This document shows positions 8,963-18,229 of a stretch of DNA of 64,000 bases, piece by piece. Position numbers and translations under genes: made by a program. The stretch lies in assembly GCF_014297465.1 (NCBI RefSeq), contig NZ_JACORT010000007.1, positions 1 to 64,000 on the forward strand, written 5' to 3'. This stretch comes from Ramlibacter cellulosilyticus (GTDB lineage: Bacteria; Pseudomonadota; Gammaproteobacteria; Burkholderiales; Burkholderiaceae_C). Under the pieces are notes generated by a model. That model was given only the letters and a program-made list of their open reading frames with translations, was not told the origin of the DNA and ran no database searches. Position 1 is the stretch's first letter, and the number at the start of each line of letters is the position of its first letter.

Positions 8963-9700
8963 CAGGCCGTCGAAGATGAGGCTTTCCAGCAGTTCGAAGC
9001 GTTCCAGCATGTGCGGGGCCATCTTCCAGCCGGCGCCGCCCGTCATGTAGCAGGCCGGCTCGGCGCCGCAGTGCTCGCGGACGTGCTGCACCATGCGCTC
9101 GATGGCGCCGGCGATGGCGAAGGTGCCGCCGCTGGTGAGGGCGTCGCTGGTGTTGGTGGGGAATTCGACGACCTCCCCGGTGGGCACGTGCAGGCCGGCG
9201 GTGCCGCTTTCCAGCGCGCGCAGCATGATGCCGTGCCCCGGCAGGATGAAGCCGCCCAGGAAGCGGCCGTGCGCGTCGACGGCTTCCACCGTCACGGCGG
9301 TGCCCACCATCACGACCACCATCGGCCGCTCGGGACCGCTGGCCAGCATGCGCTGGCGCGCGCCGATCATGGCGACCCAGCGGTCGGCGCCGAGGCGCGT
9401 CGGGTGGTCGTAGCCGTTCACGATGCCGGCCTCCGCCGCGCTCGGCACCACCCAGTGCGCCGGCACGAGCCAGAGCTCCTCCATCTGTTCCTCGACGCGG
9501 CGCTTCACCGCGTCGCCGGCCACGCAGCAACCCAGCATCCGCTCGGGCGACGGCAGGCCGGCCCACTCGCCGTCGGCGAGCTTGTCGATGTTCTCCAGGA
9601 ACTCCGCACCGCTCGCGATCGGCTGCGCGCCCACCACGGCCTGCGGGTACACCGCCCACTTCAGGCGCGTGTTCCCGATGTCGATGGCCAGGAAGGTCAC
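8927..9700 (-). CDS. coaX: type III pantothenate kinase
   Basis: A 257-aa CoaX-type kinase that phosphorylates pantothenate in the first step of coenzyme A synthesis. The N-terminal phosphate-binding motif [13 protein letters not shown], the substrate loop [16 protein letters not shown] and the second nucleotide motif [15 protein letters not shown] are all present, with the usual length and order of the acetate/sugar kinase fold. The start is GTG at 9700, placing the DxGNT motif at residues 6-10 as in the family; no ATG gives a plausible N-terminus. An upstream leftward gene ends 58 bases away. Its last codons and stop are duplicated downstream (see the 84-bp repeat). Confidence 0.93.
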   Translation of the reverse strand: MTFLAIDIGNTRLKWAVYPQAVVGAQPIASGAEFLENIDKLADGEWAGLPSPERMLGCCVAGDAVKRRVEEQMEELWLVPAHWVVPSAAEAGIVNGYDHPTRLGADRWVAMIGARQRMLASGPERPMVVVMVGTAVTVEAVDAHGRFLGGFILPGHGIMLRALESGTAGLHVPTGEVVEFPTNTSDALTSGGTFAIAGAIERMVQHVREHCGAEPACYMTGGAGWKMAPHMLERFELLESLIFDGLLVIAQSRAVAA

Positions 9701-9758
9701 TGGACTACCCTCCGTGCTGCGCACTGCGGGGCCATGAGCCCTGGGGCGGCCCGGCGGC

Positions 9759-10679
9759 TCATGCTGCGGCTTGCAGCGGCACCTGCAGCGCGGCGACCTC
9801 GTCGGCCGCCGCCTGTTCCAGCGCCTGCACGTTGGTGCAGTCCTGGGCGGCCTGCTTGAGGGCGCCCTGCAGGGTCTCGCGCGCCCGGCCCGCGCGCTCC
9901 AGGCTTTCCGCGTCGGCCGCACCGGACTCCTCGACCTCGCGGACGACGGCCCCCAGCTTCTGCTGCGCCGACTTCCATTCCTCGTCCAGCAGCTGCTGCA
10001 GCGAGGCGAGCACGCTGGTGCGGCGTGCCCGCGCGGCCTTGCAGCGCTCCACGGCCTGCTGCATGGTGGAGACCACCGTGCGCAGCAGCTTCAGCCGCGC
10101 CACCAGCAGTTCGCAACGCACCGCATCCGGATCGTCCTCCGGCGCCTCGCGCGCCTTGAGCTGGTTGCGCATGTCCTGCAGCCAGCGGGCGCCCTGGTCC
10201 ATGATCTTCTCGAGGGCGCGCACCTCGGCGCCGATCTCCAGCGCCAGCTTGTCCAGCCCGCCGCCCTGGGCCGCGAGCTGCTTCTGCAGGCCGCGGACCT
10301 CGTCGGCCAGGTCCTCCGCCGCATGCGTCACCTTGCCGTGCTGCGCCTTGAACGCGGCGACGGCCTCCTTGCCCTTGCCGGTGGCGCGCGCCAGCCAGCC
10401 CCGCGGCTGCACCGCGGAGAAATCGACCTGTTCGACGGCGCCGCGCAGGGCGTCGCAGCTCGCAGCGGCCGGGGGGAAGTCGCCTTCGCGCGAGCGCACC
10501 TCCGCCTCGAGCTGCTGCCGCAGGTCCTGCAGGCGGCGCACGTGGCCGCTGCCGGCATCGGTGGCCATCTGGTCCAGCCATGCGGTGGGCGAAGCGGCCG
10601 GCGCGGGCCGCACCTGCAGCTGCGCCAGCCTGGCGGGCGTCATGAGGGACGCGGTGCGGTCGTCGTCGGAGGCGCTCAT
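9759..10679 (-). CDS. hypothetical coiled-coil protein, weakly TelA-like
   Basis: A 306-aa cytoplasmic protein without signal or membrane segment. It is almost entirely helical with long heptad-like stretches (residues about 45-75, 110-150 and 185-290; for example [18 protein letters not shown] and [19 protein letters not shown] read across the segments). The pattern recalls the toxic-anion-resistance (TelA/KlaA) family, but I see no decisive motif, so the name is only a hint. ATG at 10679 is chosen; a TTG three codons earlier has no advantage. It lies between coaX and the quorum-sensing locus on the same strand as both. Confidence 0.6.
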   Translation of the reverse strand: MSASDDDRTASLMTPARLAQLQVRPAPAASPTAWLDQMATDAGSGHVRRLQDLRQQLEAEVRSREGDFPPAAASCDALRGAVEQVDFSAVQPRGWLARATGKGKEAVAAFKAQHGKVTHAAEDLADEVRGLQKQLAAQGGGLDKLALEIGAEVRALEKIMDQGARWLQDMRNQLKAREAPEDDPDAVRCELLVARLKLLRTVVSTMQQAVERCKAARARRTSVLASLQQLLDEEWKSAQQKLGAVVREVEESGAADAESLERAGRARETLQGALKQAAQDCTNVQALEQAAADEVAALQVPLQAAA

Positions 10680-10734
10680 GGGCCGCAATGGTAAACCCGG
10701 CGGTTGCTGCGGCCCAGCCCCCGTCAGGACGAAA

Positions 10735-11409
10735 CTAGAGCGCCCCGAGCCAGCACGCGCGCTGGATCGCCGCCATCTTGTTGTCCACCTTCAGCTTGTT
10801 CATGGCGTTGGCCAGGTGGTAGTTGACGGTGCGCTCGGTGCACTGCAGCTCCTGCGCCGTCTCGCGCGCCGTCTTGCCCTGGAAGGCGAGCTCCAGGCAC
10901 TCGCGCTCGCGGGGGCTCAGGCGCGAGCGCGCCGTGGCGATGGAGCGCTTCACCAGCGGCCAGATGTTCAGGGCCGACCAGGCGAGCAGCGCCGCGTCGG
11001 CGCGGTCGGTGAGTTCGCGCGGGCTGAACATGAAGCATTCGAAGGCGCGCCCCGCGGGCAGCGAGAACTCCACCCGCACCACGGTCTGGTAGCCGTGCGC
11101 CATCCAGAGCAGGCGCCAGCGGCTGGTGTGCAGGGGGTCGGACTTGGCGATGGTCTGCCAGGCCACCAGGGGCGCATCGGAGTCGCGCCAGCGGGCGCCG
11201 AAGTCGCGGCTTTCCGCCAGGGCGGCGGCGGCCTCGGCCACCAGGGGCGGGTGCACCGCCACCACCTGGCGGTCGTCGGAGCTGCCGAACGGGTCCGGCC
11301 CGAGCACCACCACGGCCTCCACGGAGAATTCGCGCAGCGCCGCCACCCAGTCGCTGAGGATGCCGTCCAGGCTGACACTGTCAAAGTTAACAGGGATCCC
11401 CATGCCCAT
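10735..11409 (-). CDS. LuxR-family transcriptional regulator (LuxR solo)
   Basis: A 224-aa protein with a C-terminal LuxR/GerE helix-turn-helix at residues about 160-222 (LSPRERECLELAFQGKTARE, TVNYHLANAMNKLKVDNKM). The N-terminal 150 residues look like a diverged autoinducer-binding domain, with alternating strands and helices around LLWMAHGYQTVVRVEFSLP, but I cannot place the conserved Trp/Tyr/Asp ligand residues with certainty. No LuxI synthase is nearby, so it is a LuxR solo. It is divergent from the sensor kinase with 51 bases between starts. The location, plus lux-box-like sites at 11378 and 15145, suggests it regulates the CqsA/CqsS-type locus. Start is ATG 11409 or ATG 11403. Confidence 0.82.
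   Translation of the reverse strand: MGMGIPVNFDSVSLDGILSDWVAALREFSVEAVVVLGPDPFGSSDDRQVVAVHPPLVAEAAAALAESRDFGARWRDSDAPLVAWQTIAKSDPLHTSRWRLLWMAHGYQTVVRVEFSLPAGRAFECFMFSPRELTDRADAALLAWSALNIWPLVKRSIATARSRLSPRERECLELAFQGKTARETAQELQCTERTVNYHLANAMNKLKVDNKMAAIQRACWLGAL
11378..11393. promoter_or_regulatory. candidate lux-box-like operator (degenerate)
   Basis: Bases ctgtcaaagttaacag follow the CTGT-N8-ACAG pattern of LuxR-type boxes, with arms matching at six of eight positions. It shares 11 of 16 bases with the core of the perfect palindrome ahead of cqsA. It lies inside the first codons of the luxR gene and 68 bases upstream of the divergent kinase start, a position suited to autoregulation and kinase control. 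Inferred only. Confidence 0.35.
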
Positions 11410-11460
11410 TCGTTCGTACCGCTGCCGGGCTGTGACAATATCACCAACGGACCACCCACC

Positions 11461-12789
11461 ATGAACGAGGAACTGCAGCGCGCCGCCTATCCCCTGCCGC
11501 CGCGGGCTGCACTCGGATCCATCTCCATGCGTTTGCGCCAGAAAGCCTCGGACGAGGTGTTGCAGTCGCTGGTCGAGCCGATCCTGCATCCCTCGCAGTG
11601 GCGGATCCGCGCGCTCGGCGTCTCGACCATGCTCGGGCACCCCGTCTTCTACGCCGTGTGGGCGCTGTGGCTGCCGCAGCCCTACGAGAACCTTTTCCTG
11701 CGCCTGCTGATGGCGCTGTGCGGGCTGAGCCTGCTCGTCATCCCGGGCGTCACCGCCTCGCCGCCCACGCGCGGGGCCGCGATCATCTTCTCGGGCATCT
11801 TCTGGATCACGCTGCCGTGGTTCTTCTCGTGGATGTATTTCTGCAACAGCGGCAACGCGGTGTGGCTCGCGAGCCTGGGCGCGGCCCTGCTGATCTACTA
11901 CCACCTCACCGACTGGCGCCTGGCCACGCTCGGTTGGGCCACCGGCATGCTGGTGGCATGGCTCGCGTTCGAGACGTTCGGCCCGCCGACGCCCGACATG
12001 AGCCTGGAACGCTCGCTCACCAACATGGTGGTGCTCGCCTTCTGCTGGTTCATGGGGCTGATCCTGGGCATCTCGTCCTCCAACCTGCGGCGCGAGCAGC
12101 TCCATTTCACGCTGGGCACGATGGGCATCATGGCCCACGAACTGCGCACGCCGCTGGCCACCATGCAGCTCATCGCCGAAGCGGTGCGCAACGAGGCGCC
12201 GCAGCATGCCGGCGAGAGCGGCGAGCGGCTGCTGCAGCTGGGCACGCGGCTGAACACCCTGGTGCGCAACATGAACCACCAGATCGACATGCAGATCACC
12301 AACGCGCGCCTGATGCGGCACGTGGGCAACCCGGAGCGCATCTCCGCCGCCGCGCTGGTGCGCCATGCGACCGAGGCCTATCCCTACCGCAGCACGCGCG
12401 AGCGCCAGGCCGTGGTGGTGCGCGTCTACGGCGACTTCCAGTTCGTCGGCTCGCGCGACATGTTCCACCAGGTGATCGACAACCTGACCAAGAACGCGCT
12501 GCGCTCGCTCGCCGCGGCCTCGTCCTCGCCGCAGCCGGGCGACCTCCTCATCGAGGTCGGCGCCCACGGGCAGCGGGGGCGCATCGTCTTCACGGACAAC
12601 GGCATCGGCATGGATGCCGACCTGCGCAAGCGCATCTTCCAGCCCTTCTTCTCCACCGACCGCGGCACCGGCCACGGGCTCGGACTGGCCTTCTGCCAGC
12701 GGGTCGTGCACGGCGCCCACGGCACCATCCGCGTGAAGACCGCGCCCCACCAGGGCGCCGTGTTCACGATCGAGCTGCCGGTCGCATAG
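11461..12789 (+). CDS. cqsS: CqsS-type membrane sensor histidine kinase
   Basis: A 442-aa kinase. Residues about 40-205 form a membrane domain of roughly six helices whose opening (HPSQWRIRALGVSTMLGHPV, then YAVWALWLPQPYENLFLR) closely resembles the CAI-1-sensing domain of Vibrio CqsS. The H-box IMAHELRTPLATM puts the phosphorylated His at 226; the N-box is DNLTKNALRSL, G1 is FTDNGIGMD and G2 is GTGHGLGLAFCQRVV. Unlike hybrid CqsS it has no receiver domain; a separate response regulator begins 4 bases downstream. By family it should sense an alpha-hydroxyketone made by the CqsA-like enzyme at 13818 and phosphorylate the regulator. Ligand specificity is inference. Confidence 0.82.
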   Translation: MNEELQRAAYPLPPRAALGSISMRLRQKASDEVLQSLVEPILHPSQWRIRALGVSTMLGHPVFYAVWALWLPQPYENLFLRLLMALCGLSLLVIPGVTASPPTRGAAIIFSGIFWITLPWFFSWMYFCNSGNAVWLASLGAALLIYYHLTDWRLATLGWATGMLVAWLAFETFGPPTPDMSLERSLTNMVVLAFCWFMGLILGISSSNLRREQLHFTLGTMGIMAHELRTPLATMQLIAEAVRNEAPQHAGESGERLLQLGTRLNTLVRNMNHQIDMQITNARLMRHVGNPERISAAALVRHATEAYPYRSTRERQAVVVRVYGDFQFVGSRDMFHQVIDNLTKNALRSLAAASSSPQPGDLLIEVGAHGQRGRIVFTDNGIGMDADLRKRIFQPFFSTDRGTGHGLGLAFCQRVVHGAHGTIRVKTAPHQGAVFTIELPVA

Positions 12790-12793
12790 GACA

Positions 12794-13792
12794 ATGCAGG
12801 TCCGCCAGCCCGCCATGACGTTTCCCCTGTTCCACCGTCCCGGCACCGTCGTCTTCCTGGACGACGACCCGGATTACCTCGAGATGCTCGCGCTCGTGCT
12901 CCCGCGCAGCTGGCACCTGAGGCTGTTCCTGCGCCCGACGGACGCCATCGCGCACCTCATGCAGGAGCCGCCCTTCTGGGAGGCCGACGCCTGGAACCAG
13001 CAGCAGCTGATCAGCCTCTGGCGCGAGGGCAAGCCCCTCATCCCGCAGGTCCTGGCCTACTGGTCCCGCTACACCGAGCGCTATGCGCTGTCGCGCGTGT
13101 GCGTGGTCGACTTCTCCATGCCCGGCATGGACGGCCTGCAGGTGCTCGCGGAGCTCGGCGACTGGCCCGGCGCCCGCGTGCTGCTCACCGGCCAGGCCGA
13201 CGAACAGGTGGCCGTGCGCGCGTTCAACCGCGGGCTGATCGACCAGTTCATTCCCAAGCAGACGCAGGACATCTCGCGGCGGCTGCGCGAAGCGGTGGAG
13301 CACCTGCTCTTCACCTCCCACGCGCGCCACGCGCAGATCTGGCGCTCCACCCTCACGCAGGAGCAGAACGCGCTGCTGCGCTCGCCGGGTGTGGACGCCT
13401 GGCTGGCGACCTTCACGCAGAAGCACTGGGTCGAGCACGTGGTGATCGGCGCGCCCTTCGGCGTGCTCGGCATGGACACCAACGGCAAGGTCGCGTGGCT
13501 GCAGCTGGAGACGCGCCAGGGCCTGCACGCCCTCGCGGAGCTGGCCGAGGTGGCCGGCGTGGGCGCGGCCGACGTGGAGGAGATCCGCGCCGGCACCAGG
13601 CTCGCGGACATCGAGCTTCGCCAAGCCCTGTCGTCCACGCAGCCGATCTCGCTGGTGAACGCCTTCGCCGTGGGCGAGCCCGGCGGGCTGCTGGGCGCCG
13701 TCTTCCCCGTGGAGACGCCCAACGGCCCGGACCCGGACAACAGCTACAGCCGCTGGCTGGCGCGCCAGCCGAAGCGGTTCGTGCAGGATTGA
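12794..13792 (+). CDS. response regulator of the CqsS/Lqs-like locus
   Basis: A 332-aa response regulator. The receiver begins VVFLDDDPDYLEML (acidic pocket) and has the phospho-acceptor in VVDFSMPGMDGL (Asp106), then LLTGQA (Thr) and FIPKQ (Lys). Between strand 2 and the acceptor Asp there is an unusual insert of about 50 residues (roughly 50-100), so the receiver is longer than normal. Residues 180-332 form an output region I cannot assign; it has no helix-turn-helix that I can see. Start ATG 12794 lies four bases after the kinase stop; ATG 12815 is the alternative. Coupling to the kinase is nearly certain from spacing. Confidence 0.8.
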   Translation: MQVRQPAMTFPLFHRPGTVVFLDDDPDYLEMLALVLPRSWHLRLFLRPTDAIAHLMQEPPFWEADAWNQQQLISLWREGKPLIPQVLAYWSRYTERYALSRVCVVDFSMPGMDGLQVLAELGDWPGARVLLTGQADEQVAVRAFNRGLIDQFIPKQTQDISRRLREAVEHLLFTSHARHAQIWRSTLTQEQNALLRSPGVDAWLATFTQKHWVEHVVIGAPFGVLGMDTNGKVAWLQLETRQGLHALAELAEVAGVGAADVEEIRAGTRLADIELRQALSSTQPISLVNAFAVGEPGGLLGAVFPVETPNGPDPDNSYSRWLARQPKRFVQD

Positions 13793-13796
13793 ACGC

Positions 13797-13849
13797 GATC
13801 GGTGGGGTTCGCGTCGCTCACCTTCCCGGCGTGCCGCCGGCCACCCTAC
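13797..13849. repeat. palindromic intergenic repeat, family B (inverted copy)
   Basis: This stretch (gatcggtggggttcgcgtcg…ccggccaccctac) is the reverse complement, with small changes, of the right half of the element at 5119-5172. It lies between the convergent response regulator and cqsA. It contains the cqsA stop codon and the codons for the last 8 or so CqsA residues. Confidence 0.75.
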
Positions 13850-15083
13850 GGCGCGCGATCTGCCACTCCCACGGCTTCACGATCGGGGCGATCTCCTCGC
13901 AGACCGCCTCCACGTGGGAGAGCTCCGCGTCGGTCAGGCCCGCGTTGAGCGTCAGGCGCACCATGGCCCGGTTGCGGGCCGTCGCGGGAGCGCAGAACAC
14001 CGCGCCGAACACGTTGCGCTTCTCGATCTCGTCGCGCAGCGCCAGCGTCTCCACTTCCGGCCCGGCCTCGAGCGAGATGATCTGCTCGCTGCCGTGCTGG
14101 ATGGGGTAGCCCAGTTGCACGAGCCGCGCGCGCAGGCGCTGCGTGTTGCGGCGCAGGGCCGCGCGCGCATCGTCGGCGCCCTCGATGATCTGCAGCGTGG
14201 CATGCAGGCCCGCGATCTCCTGCGGCAGCAGGCAGGAGCTGAAGATGCTGGGATAGCTGTGGCACATGAGGTAGTGCCGCAGCTCCTCGGGCATCGTGAA
14301 GAAGCCCGCGCGACCGGCGAACGCCTTGGCGAGGCTGGCCGTGATGAAGTGCACCCGGTGGCTGAGCCCCAGCTCGGCGCAGAGGCCGCGGCCCTGCGGG
14401 CCGTGCGTGCCGAGCGAGTGCGACTCGTCCACCAGGATCATGCAGCCGTGCTGCTCCGCCACTTCCACCATGCGCGCCAGCGGGCACAGCGCGCCCGTGG
14501 TGCTGTAGACGGAGTCGACGATCACGAGGCCCGGGCCGCCGCGCGCGATCATGCGCGACAGGTGCTCCGGGTCGTTGTGGCGAAAGGGCGTGGCGGGCGC
14601 GCCGGCGGCGCGCACGCCCTCCCACAGGGACATGTGCGCCAGGCTGTCGACGTAGACGGGCGTCTCCGGGTCGGCGATCACCTGGATCAGCCCCAGGTTG
14701 GCCGTGTAGCCGGACTGGCACAGCAGCGCCGTCTCGTGGCCGACGAAGGCGGCCAGCGCCTGCTCGAAGCGGTGGTGGCTGCTGCCATCGAGCTGGAACA
14801 CGCCCGACTGCACCACGAAGTCCTTCTGGTTGCGCAGCGCCGCGATCTGCGCGTTCACGATGTCCGCGTGCCCCGTGACGCCGAGGTAATCGTTGCCGTC
14901 GAGGCGCACCGCGTCGGGGCCCGGAGGGCTCCCGTGGGTCACGAAGCGCTTGCCCCACTCCTTTTCGTAGCGATCGCGGAATTCGCGCGCGATGCGCGAC
15001 CGCAGGTGTTGCGACAGGCCGGGACCGGTCGCCTGGGGGGAACCAGCGGTTCCGTTCGTGACATCTTTCTCAACGACTTCCAT
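13818..15083 (-). CDS. cqsA: CqsA/LqsA-type alpha-hydroxyketone autoinducer synthase
   Basis: A 421-aa PLP-dependent enzyme of the alpha-oxoamine synthase group. The sequence LDGNDYLGVTGHADIV, the PLP-contact DESHSLGTHGPQG and the lysine segment TASLAKAFAGRAGF (Lys253) match CqsA/LqsA better than BioF or KBL. Its genomic pairing with a CqsS-type kinase settles the choice. CqsA joins an acyl-CoA to an amino-acid-derived substrate to make alpha-hydroxyketone signals. ATG 15083 is used because GAGGAG lies 8 bases upstream; a TTG two codons earlier has no ribosome site. The last residues (RRVAGGTPGR) are encoded by a repeat element. A lux-box-like palindrome sits 62 bases upstream. Confidence 0.83.
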   Translation of the reverse strand: MEVVEKDVTNGTAGSPQATGPGLSQHLRSRIAREFRDRYEKEWGKRFVTHGSPPGPDAVRLDGNDYLGVTGHADIVNAQIAALRNQKDFVVQSGVFQLDGSSHHRFEQALAAFVGHETALLCQSGYTANLGLIQVIADPETPVYVDSLAHMSLWEGVRAAGAPATPFRHNDPEHLSRMIARGGPGLVIVDSVYSTTGALCPLARMVEVAEQHGCMILVDESHSLGTHGPQGRGLCAELGLSHRVHFITASLAKAFAGRAGFFTMPEELRHYLMCHSYPSIFSSCLLPQEIAGLHATLQIIEGADDARAALRRNTQRLRARLVQLGYPIQHGSEQIISLEAGPEVETLALRDEIEKRNVFGAVFCAPATARNRAMVRLTLNAGLTDAELSHVEAVCEEIAPIVKPWEWQIARRRVAGGTPGR

Positions 15084-15144
15084 GGACAACTCCTCACTCC
15101 AGAGCTGACCATTGGATGCAAGTTGTTGCGAACGCGCGAGCGCA

Positions 15145-15166
15145 CCCCTGTCAGGACTGACAGGGG
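15145..15166. promoter_or_regulatory. perfect lux-box-like palindrome upstream of cqsA
   Basis: The 22 bases cccctgtcag-ga-ctgacagggg have two exact 10-base arms. The core CTGTCAG-N2-CTGACAG matches the general CTG-N10-CAG shape of LuxR-family operators. It lies between the secA stop and the cqsA start (62 bases from the ATG). On the minus strand it is not followed by a T-run, which argues against it being the secA terminator and for an operator. The LuxR solo at 10735 is the obvious candidate binder. Confidence 0.6.
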
Positions 15167-15223
15167 TCTTTACGGCTTGTTACTCGTCGGCAACGCGGGT
15201 TAAGGCAGCCGCGTAAGGACGGA

Positions 15224-18007
15224 TTAAGTGAGCTGCCCGTGGCAGTGCTTGTACTTCTTGCCGCTGCCGCAAGGACAGGGATCGTTGCGGCCGACGCGCG
15301 CACCGGCCGCCGCAGCGACGGCAGCCGCCGCCGCTGCGGGGCGCTGCGCCACGGCGGTGGCCGTGTCCGTCATGCTCTCCACCTCGCCCGTTTCCGTCGG
15401 CGCCGTGTAGGTGACGTTGGCGATGCGCTCGGCGCGGTCTTCCATGTCCTCCGCGGCCTGCTCCACCTGCTCCGCGGACTGCAGCCGCACCGTCATGAGG
15501 ACGCGGGTGACTTCGTTCTTCACCGCGTCCAGCATCTGGCCGAACAGCTCGAAGGCCTCGCGCTTGTACTCCTGCTTCGGCTGCTTCTGCGCGTAGCCGC
15601 GCAGGTGGATGCCCTGGCGCAGGTAGTCGAGCGCGGCGAGGTGCTCGCGCCAGTGGGTGTCGATGCTTTGCAGCAGCACCATGCGCTCGAAGTGGGTGAA
15701 GTTCTCCTCGCCGATCTGCGCGACCTTCGCGTCGAAGGCCTGGTTGGCGGCGACGACGACCTTCTCCACGATGTCCTCGTCGGTGATCGACTCGGACGAC
15801 TCCACCGTGGCCTTCAGCGGCAGCGCGATGCCCCAGTCGTCGTTGAGGACCTTCTCCAGGCCGGCCAGGTCCCACTGCTCCTCGACCGATTCCGGCGGCA
15901 CGAACTGGTGCACGATGTCGGTGAAGCAGCCTTCGCGCAGCGCCGCGATCTGCGCGCCGAGCTGGCCCGCGTCCAGGATGTCGTTGCGCTGCTGGTAGAT
16001 CACCTTGCGCTGGTCGTTGGCGACGTCGTCGTATTCGAGCAGCTGCTTGCGGATGTCGAAGTTGCGGCCTTCCACCTTGCGCTGCGCGCTCTCGATGGAA
16101 CGCGTCACGATGCCCGCCTCGATGGCCTCGCCGTCGGGCATCTTGAGGCGGTCCATGATGGCGCGCACGCGGTCGCCCGCGAAGATGCGCATCAGCGGAT
16201 CGTCCAGGCTCAGGTAGAAGCGCGAGGAGCCCGGGTCGCCCTGCCGGCCGGAGCGGCCGCGCAGCTGGTTGTCGATGCGGCGGGACTCGTGCCGCTCGGT
16301 GGCGATGATGCGCAGGCCGCCGAGGGCCACGACCTTCTCGTGGTCCTGCTGCCACTGCGCGCGCAGTTCGGCGACGCGGGCCTGCTTGCCGGCCGGGTCC
16401 ACCGTCTCGTCGGCCTCCAGCGCTTCGACCGCCTTCTCCACGTTGCCGCCCAGCACGATGTCGGTGCCGCGGCCCGCCATGTTGGTGGCGATCGTGATCA
16501 TCTTCGGGCGGCCGGCCTGGGCCACGATGTCCGCCTCGCGCGCGTGCTGCTTGGCGTTGAGCACCTGGTGCGGCAGCCCCGCCTTCTGCAGCAGGTCGGA
16601 GATGATCTCGGAGTTCTCGATCGAGGTCGTGCCGACCAGCACGGGCTGGCCGCGCTCGTGGCATTCGCGGATGTCCTGGATCGCCGCCTCGTACTTCTCG
16701 CGCGAGGTCTTGTAGACGCGATCGAGCTGGTCGTCGCGCCTGCTCGGCTTGTTCGGCGGGATCACCACCGTCTCCAGGCCGTAGATCTCCTGGAATTCGT
16801 AGGCCTCGGTGTCGGCCGTGCCGGTCATGCCGGCGAGCTTGCCGTACAGGCGGAAGTAGTTCTGGAAGGTGATCGAGGCGAGCGTCTGGTTCTCGGGCTG
16901 GATCTGCACGCCTTCCTTGGCTTCCACGGACTGGTGCAGGCCGTCGCTCCAGCGGCGGCCCTGCATCAGCCGGCCGGTGAACTCGTCGACGATGACGACC
17001 TCGCCGTCCTGCACCACGTAGTGCTGGTCGCGGTGGAACAGGTGCTGCGCGCGCAGCGCCGCGTTCAGGTGGTGCATCAGCGAGATGTTCGCCGGGTCGT
17101 ACAGCGTCGCGCCCTCGGGGATCAGCCCCAGGTTGGCGAGGATGCGCTCGGCGTTCTCGTGGCCCTGCTCCGTGAGGAAGACCTGGTGCGTCTTCTCGTC
17201 CACCGTGAAGTCGCCGGGCTTGGTGACGCCCTCGCCGGTGCGCGGGTCGGCCTCGCCTTCCTGCTTGGTGAGCAGCGGCACGACGGACTTCATCGCCATG
17301 TACAGGTCGGTGTGGTCCTCGGCCTGGCCGCTGATGATCAGCGGGGTGCGCGCCTCGTCGATCAGGATCGAGTCCACCTCGTCGACGATCGCGTAGTTCA
17401 GGACGCGCTGCACGCGGTCGGCGACCTCGTACACCATGTTGTCGCGCAGGTAGTCGAAGCCGTACTCGTTGTTGGTGCCGTACGTGATGTCGGCGCCGTA
17501 GGCGGCCTTCTTCTCGTCCTTGGGCATGTGCGGCAGGTTCACGCCGACGGTCAGGCCCAGGAAGTTGTACAGGCGGCCCATCCACTGCGCGTCGCGGTTG
17601 GCCAGGTAGTCGTTGACCGTCACGACGTGCACGCCCTTGCCCGAGAGCGCATTCAGGTACACCGGCAGCGTCGCGGTCAGCGTCTTGCCCTCGCCCGTGC
17701 GCATCTCGGCGATCTTGCCCTGGTGCAGCGCCATGCCGCCCATCAGCTGCACGTCGAAGTGGCGCATGCGCATGACGCGCTTGGAGGCCTCGCGCACGAC
17801 GGCGAACGCCTCGGGCAGCAGGGCATCGAGCTCCTCGCCCTGCGCCACGCGGCCGCGGAACTCCTCGGTCTTGGCGCGCAGCTGCTCGTCGGACAGCTTT
17901 TCGAGCGAGGGCTCGAGCGCGTTGATCTGCTCCACGGTGCGCCGGTACTGCTTGATCAGGCGGTCGTTGCGGGAGCCGAAGATTTTGGTCAGGAAGTTGG
18001 TGGCCAT
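15224..18007 (-). CDS. secA: preprotein translocase ATPase SecA
   Basis: A 927-aa SecA, the motor that drives unfolded preproteins through SecYEG. It starts [20 protein letters not shown] and carries Walker [15 protein letters not shown], the DEAD-type box [15 protein letters not shown] and helicase motif [20 protein letters not shown]. The C-terminal zinc SEC-C motif [14 protein letters not shown] is intact. A non-conserved Ala-rich linker precedes the tail (residues about 885-905). The start is ATG 18007; an upstream extension of the frame is not conserved. It is monocistronic, between a terminator (18188) upstream and the cqsA operator region downstream. Confidence 0.98.
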   Translation of the reverse strand: MATNFLTKIFGSRNDRLIKQYRRTVEQINALEPSLEKLSDEQLRAKTEEFRGRVAQGEELDALLPEAFAVVREASKRVMRMRHFDVQLMGGMALHQGKIAEMRTGEGKTLTATLPVYLNALSGKGVHVVTVNDYLANRDAQWMGRLYNFLGLTVGVNLPHMPKDEKKAAYGADITYGTNNEYGFDYLRDNMVYEVADRVQRVLNYAIVDEVDSILIDEARTPLIISGQAEDHTDLYMAMKSVVPLLTKQEGEADPRTGEGVTKPGDFTVDEKTHQVFLTEQGHENAERILANLGLIPEGATLYDPANISLMHHLNAALRAQHLFHRDQHYVVQDGEVVIVDEFTGRLMQGRRWSDGLHQSVEAKEGVQIQPENQTLASITFQNYFRLYGKLAGMTGTADTEAYEFQEIYGLETVVIPPNKPSRRDDQLDRVYKTSREKYEAAIQDIRECHERGQPVLVGTTSIENSEIISDLLQKAGLPHQVLNAKQHAREADIVAQAGRPKMITIATNMAGRGTDIVLGGNVEKAVEALEADETVDPAGKQARVAELRAQWQQDHEKVVALGGLRIIATERHESRRIDNQLRGRSGRQGDPGSSRFYLSLDDPLMRIFAGDRVRAIMDRLKMPDGEAIEAGIVTRSIESAQRKVEGRNFDIRKQLLEYDDVANDQRKVIYQQRNDILDAGQLGAQIAALREGCFTDIVHQFVPPESVEEQWDLAGLEKVLNDDWGIALPLKATVESSESITDEDIVEKVVVAANQAFDAKVAQIGEENFTHFERMVLLQSIDTHWREHLAALDYLRQGIHLRGYAQKQPKQEYKREAFELFGQMLDAVKNEVTRVLMTVRLQSAEQVEQAAEDMEDRAERIANVTYTAPTETGEVESMTDTATAVAQRPAAAAAAVAAAAGARVGRNDPCPCGSGKKYKHCHGQLT

Positions 18008-18187
18008 GGGCGCGAGGTCGTCAGGCACCGCCTGGGCGGGCGGTCCGGACAGCGCAGTCCTTTAGTTGTTCAGCAGGGTCAGGTGGCGCCGCCTTGCACG
18101 TTCCACAAGGCCCGGGGCGGGGCGGCAGCCAAAGCAGGGGATTTTAACTGTGCAGGGTTGTAGGCCGGTGCAGACGGAAGAGGCATG

Positions 18188-18214
18188 AAAAAGCCCCGCG
18201 CGGCGGGGCTTTTT
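18188..18214 (-). terminator. rho-independent terminator after the M23 peptidase gene
   Basis: The sequence aaaaagccccgc-gcg-gcggggcttttt is a GC-rich 7-bp stem with a 3-base loop flanked by A and T runs, so it works on both strands. It follows the stop of the leftward M23 gene by 16 bases and insulates secA from it. Confidence 0.9.
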
Positions 18215-18229
18215 CGTCATGCGGGACGC

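Noticed and set aside
8775..9659. Second open frame antisense-phase to coaX on the same strand
   Set aside because: Out of frame with coaX and Arg/Gly-rich; its C-terminal internal repeat merely reflects the 84-bp DNA duplication.
15145..15166. Rho-independent terminator of secA
   Set aside because: On the minus strand, the direction of secA transcription, the hairpin is followed by tgcgctcgcg with no T-run.
15239..18163. A 974-codon plus-strand frame over secA
   Set aside because: Antisense to secA, whose motifs are complete; composition is that of a shadow frame.
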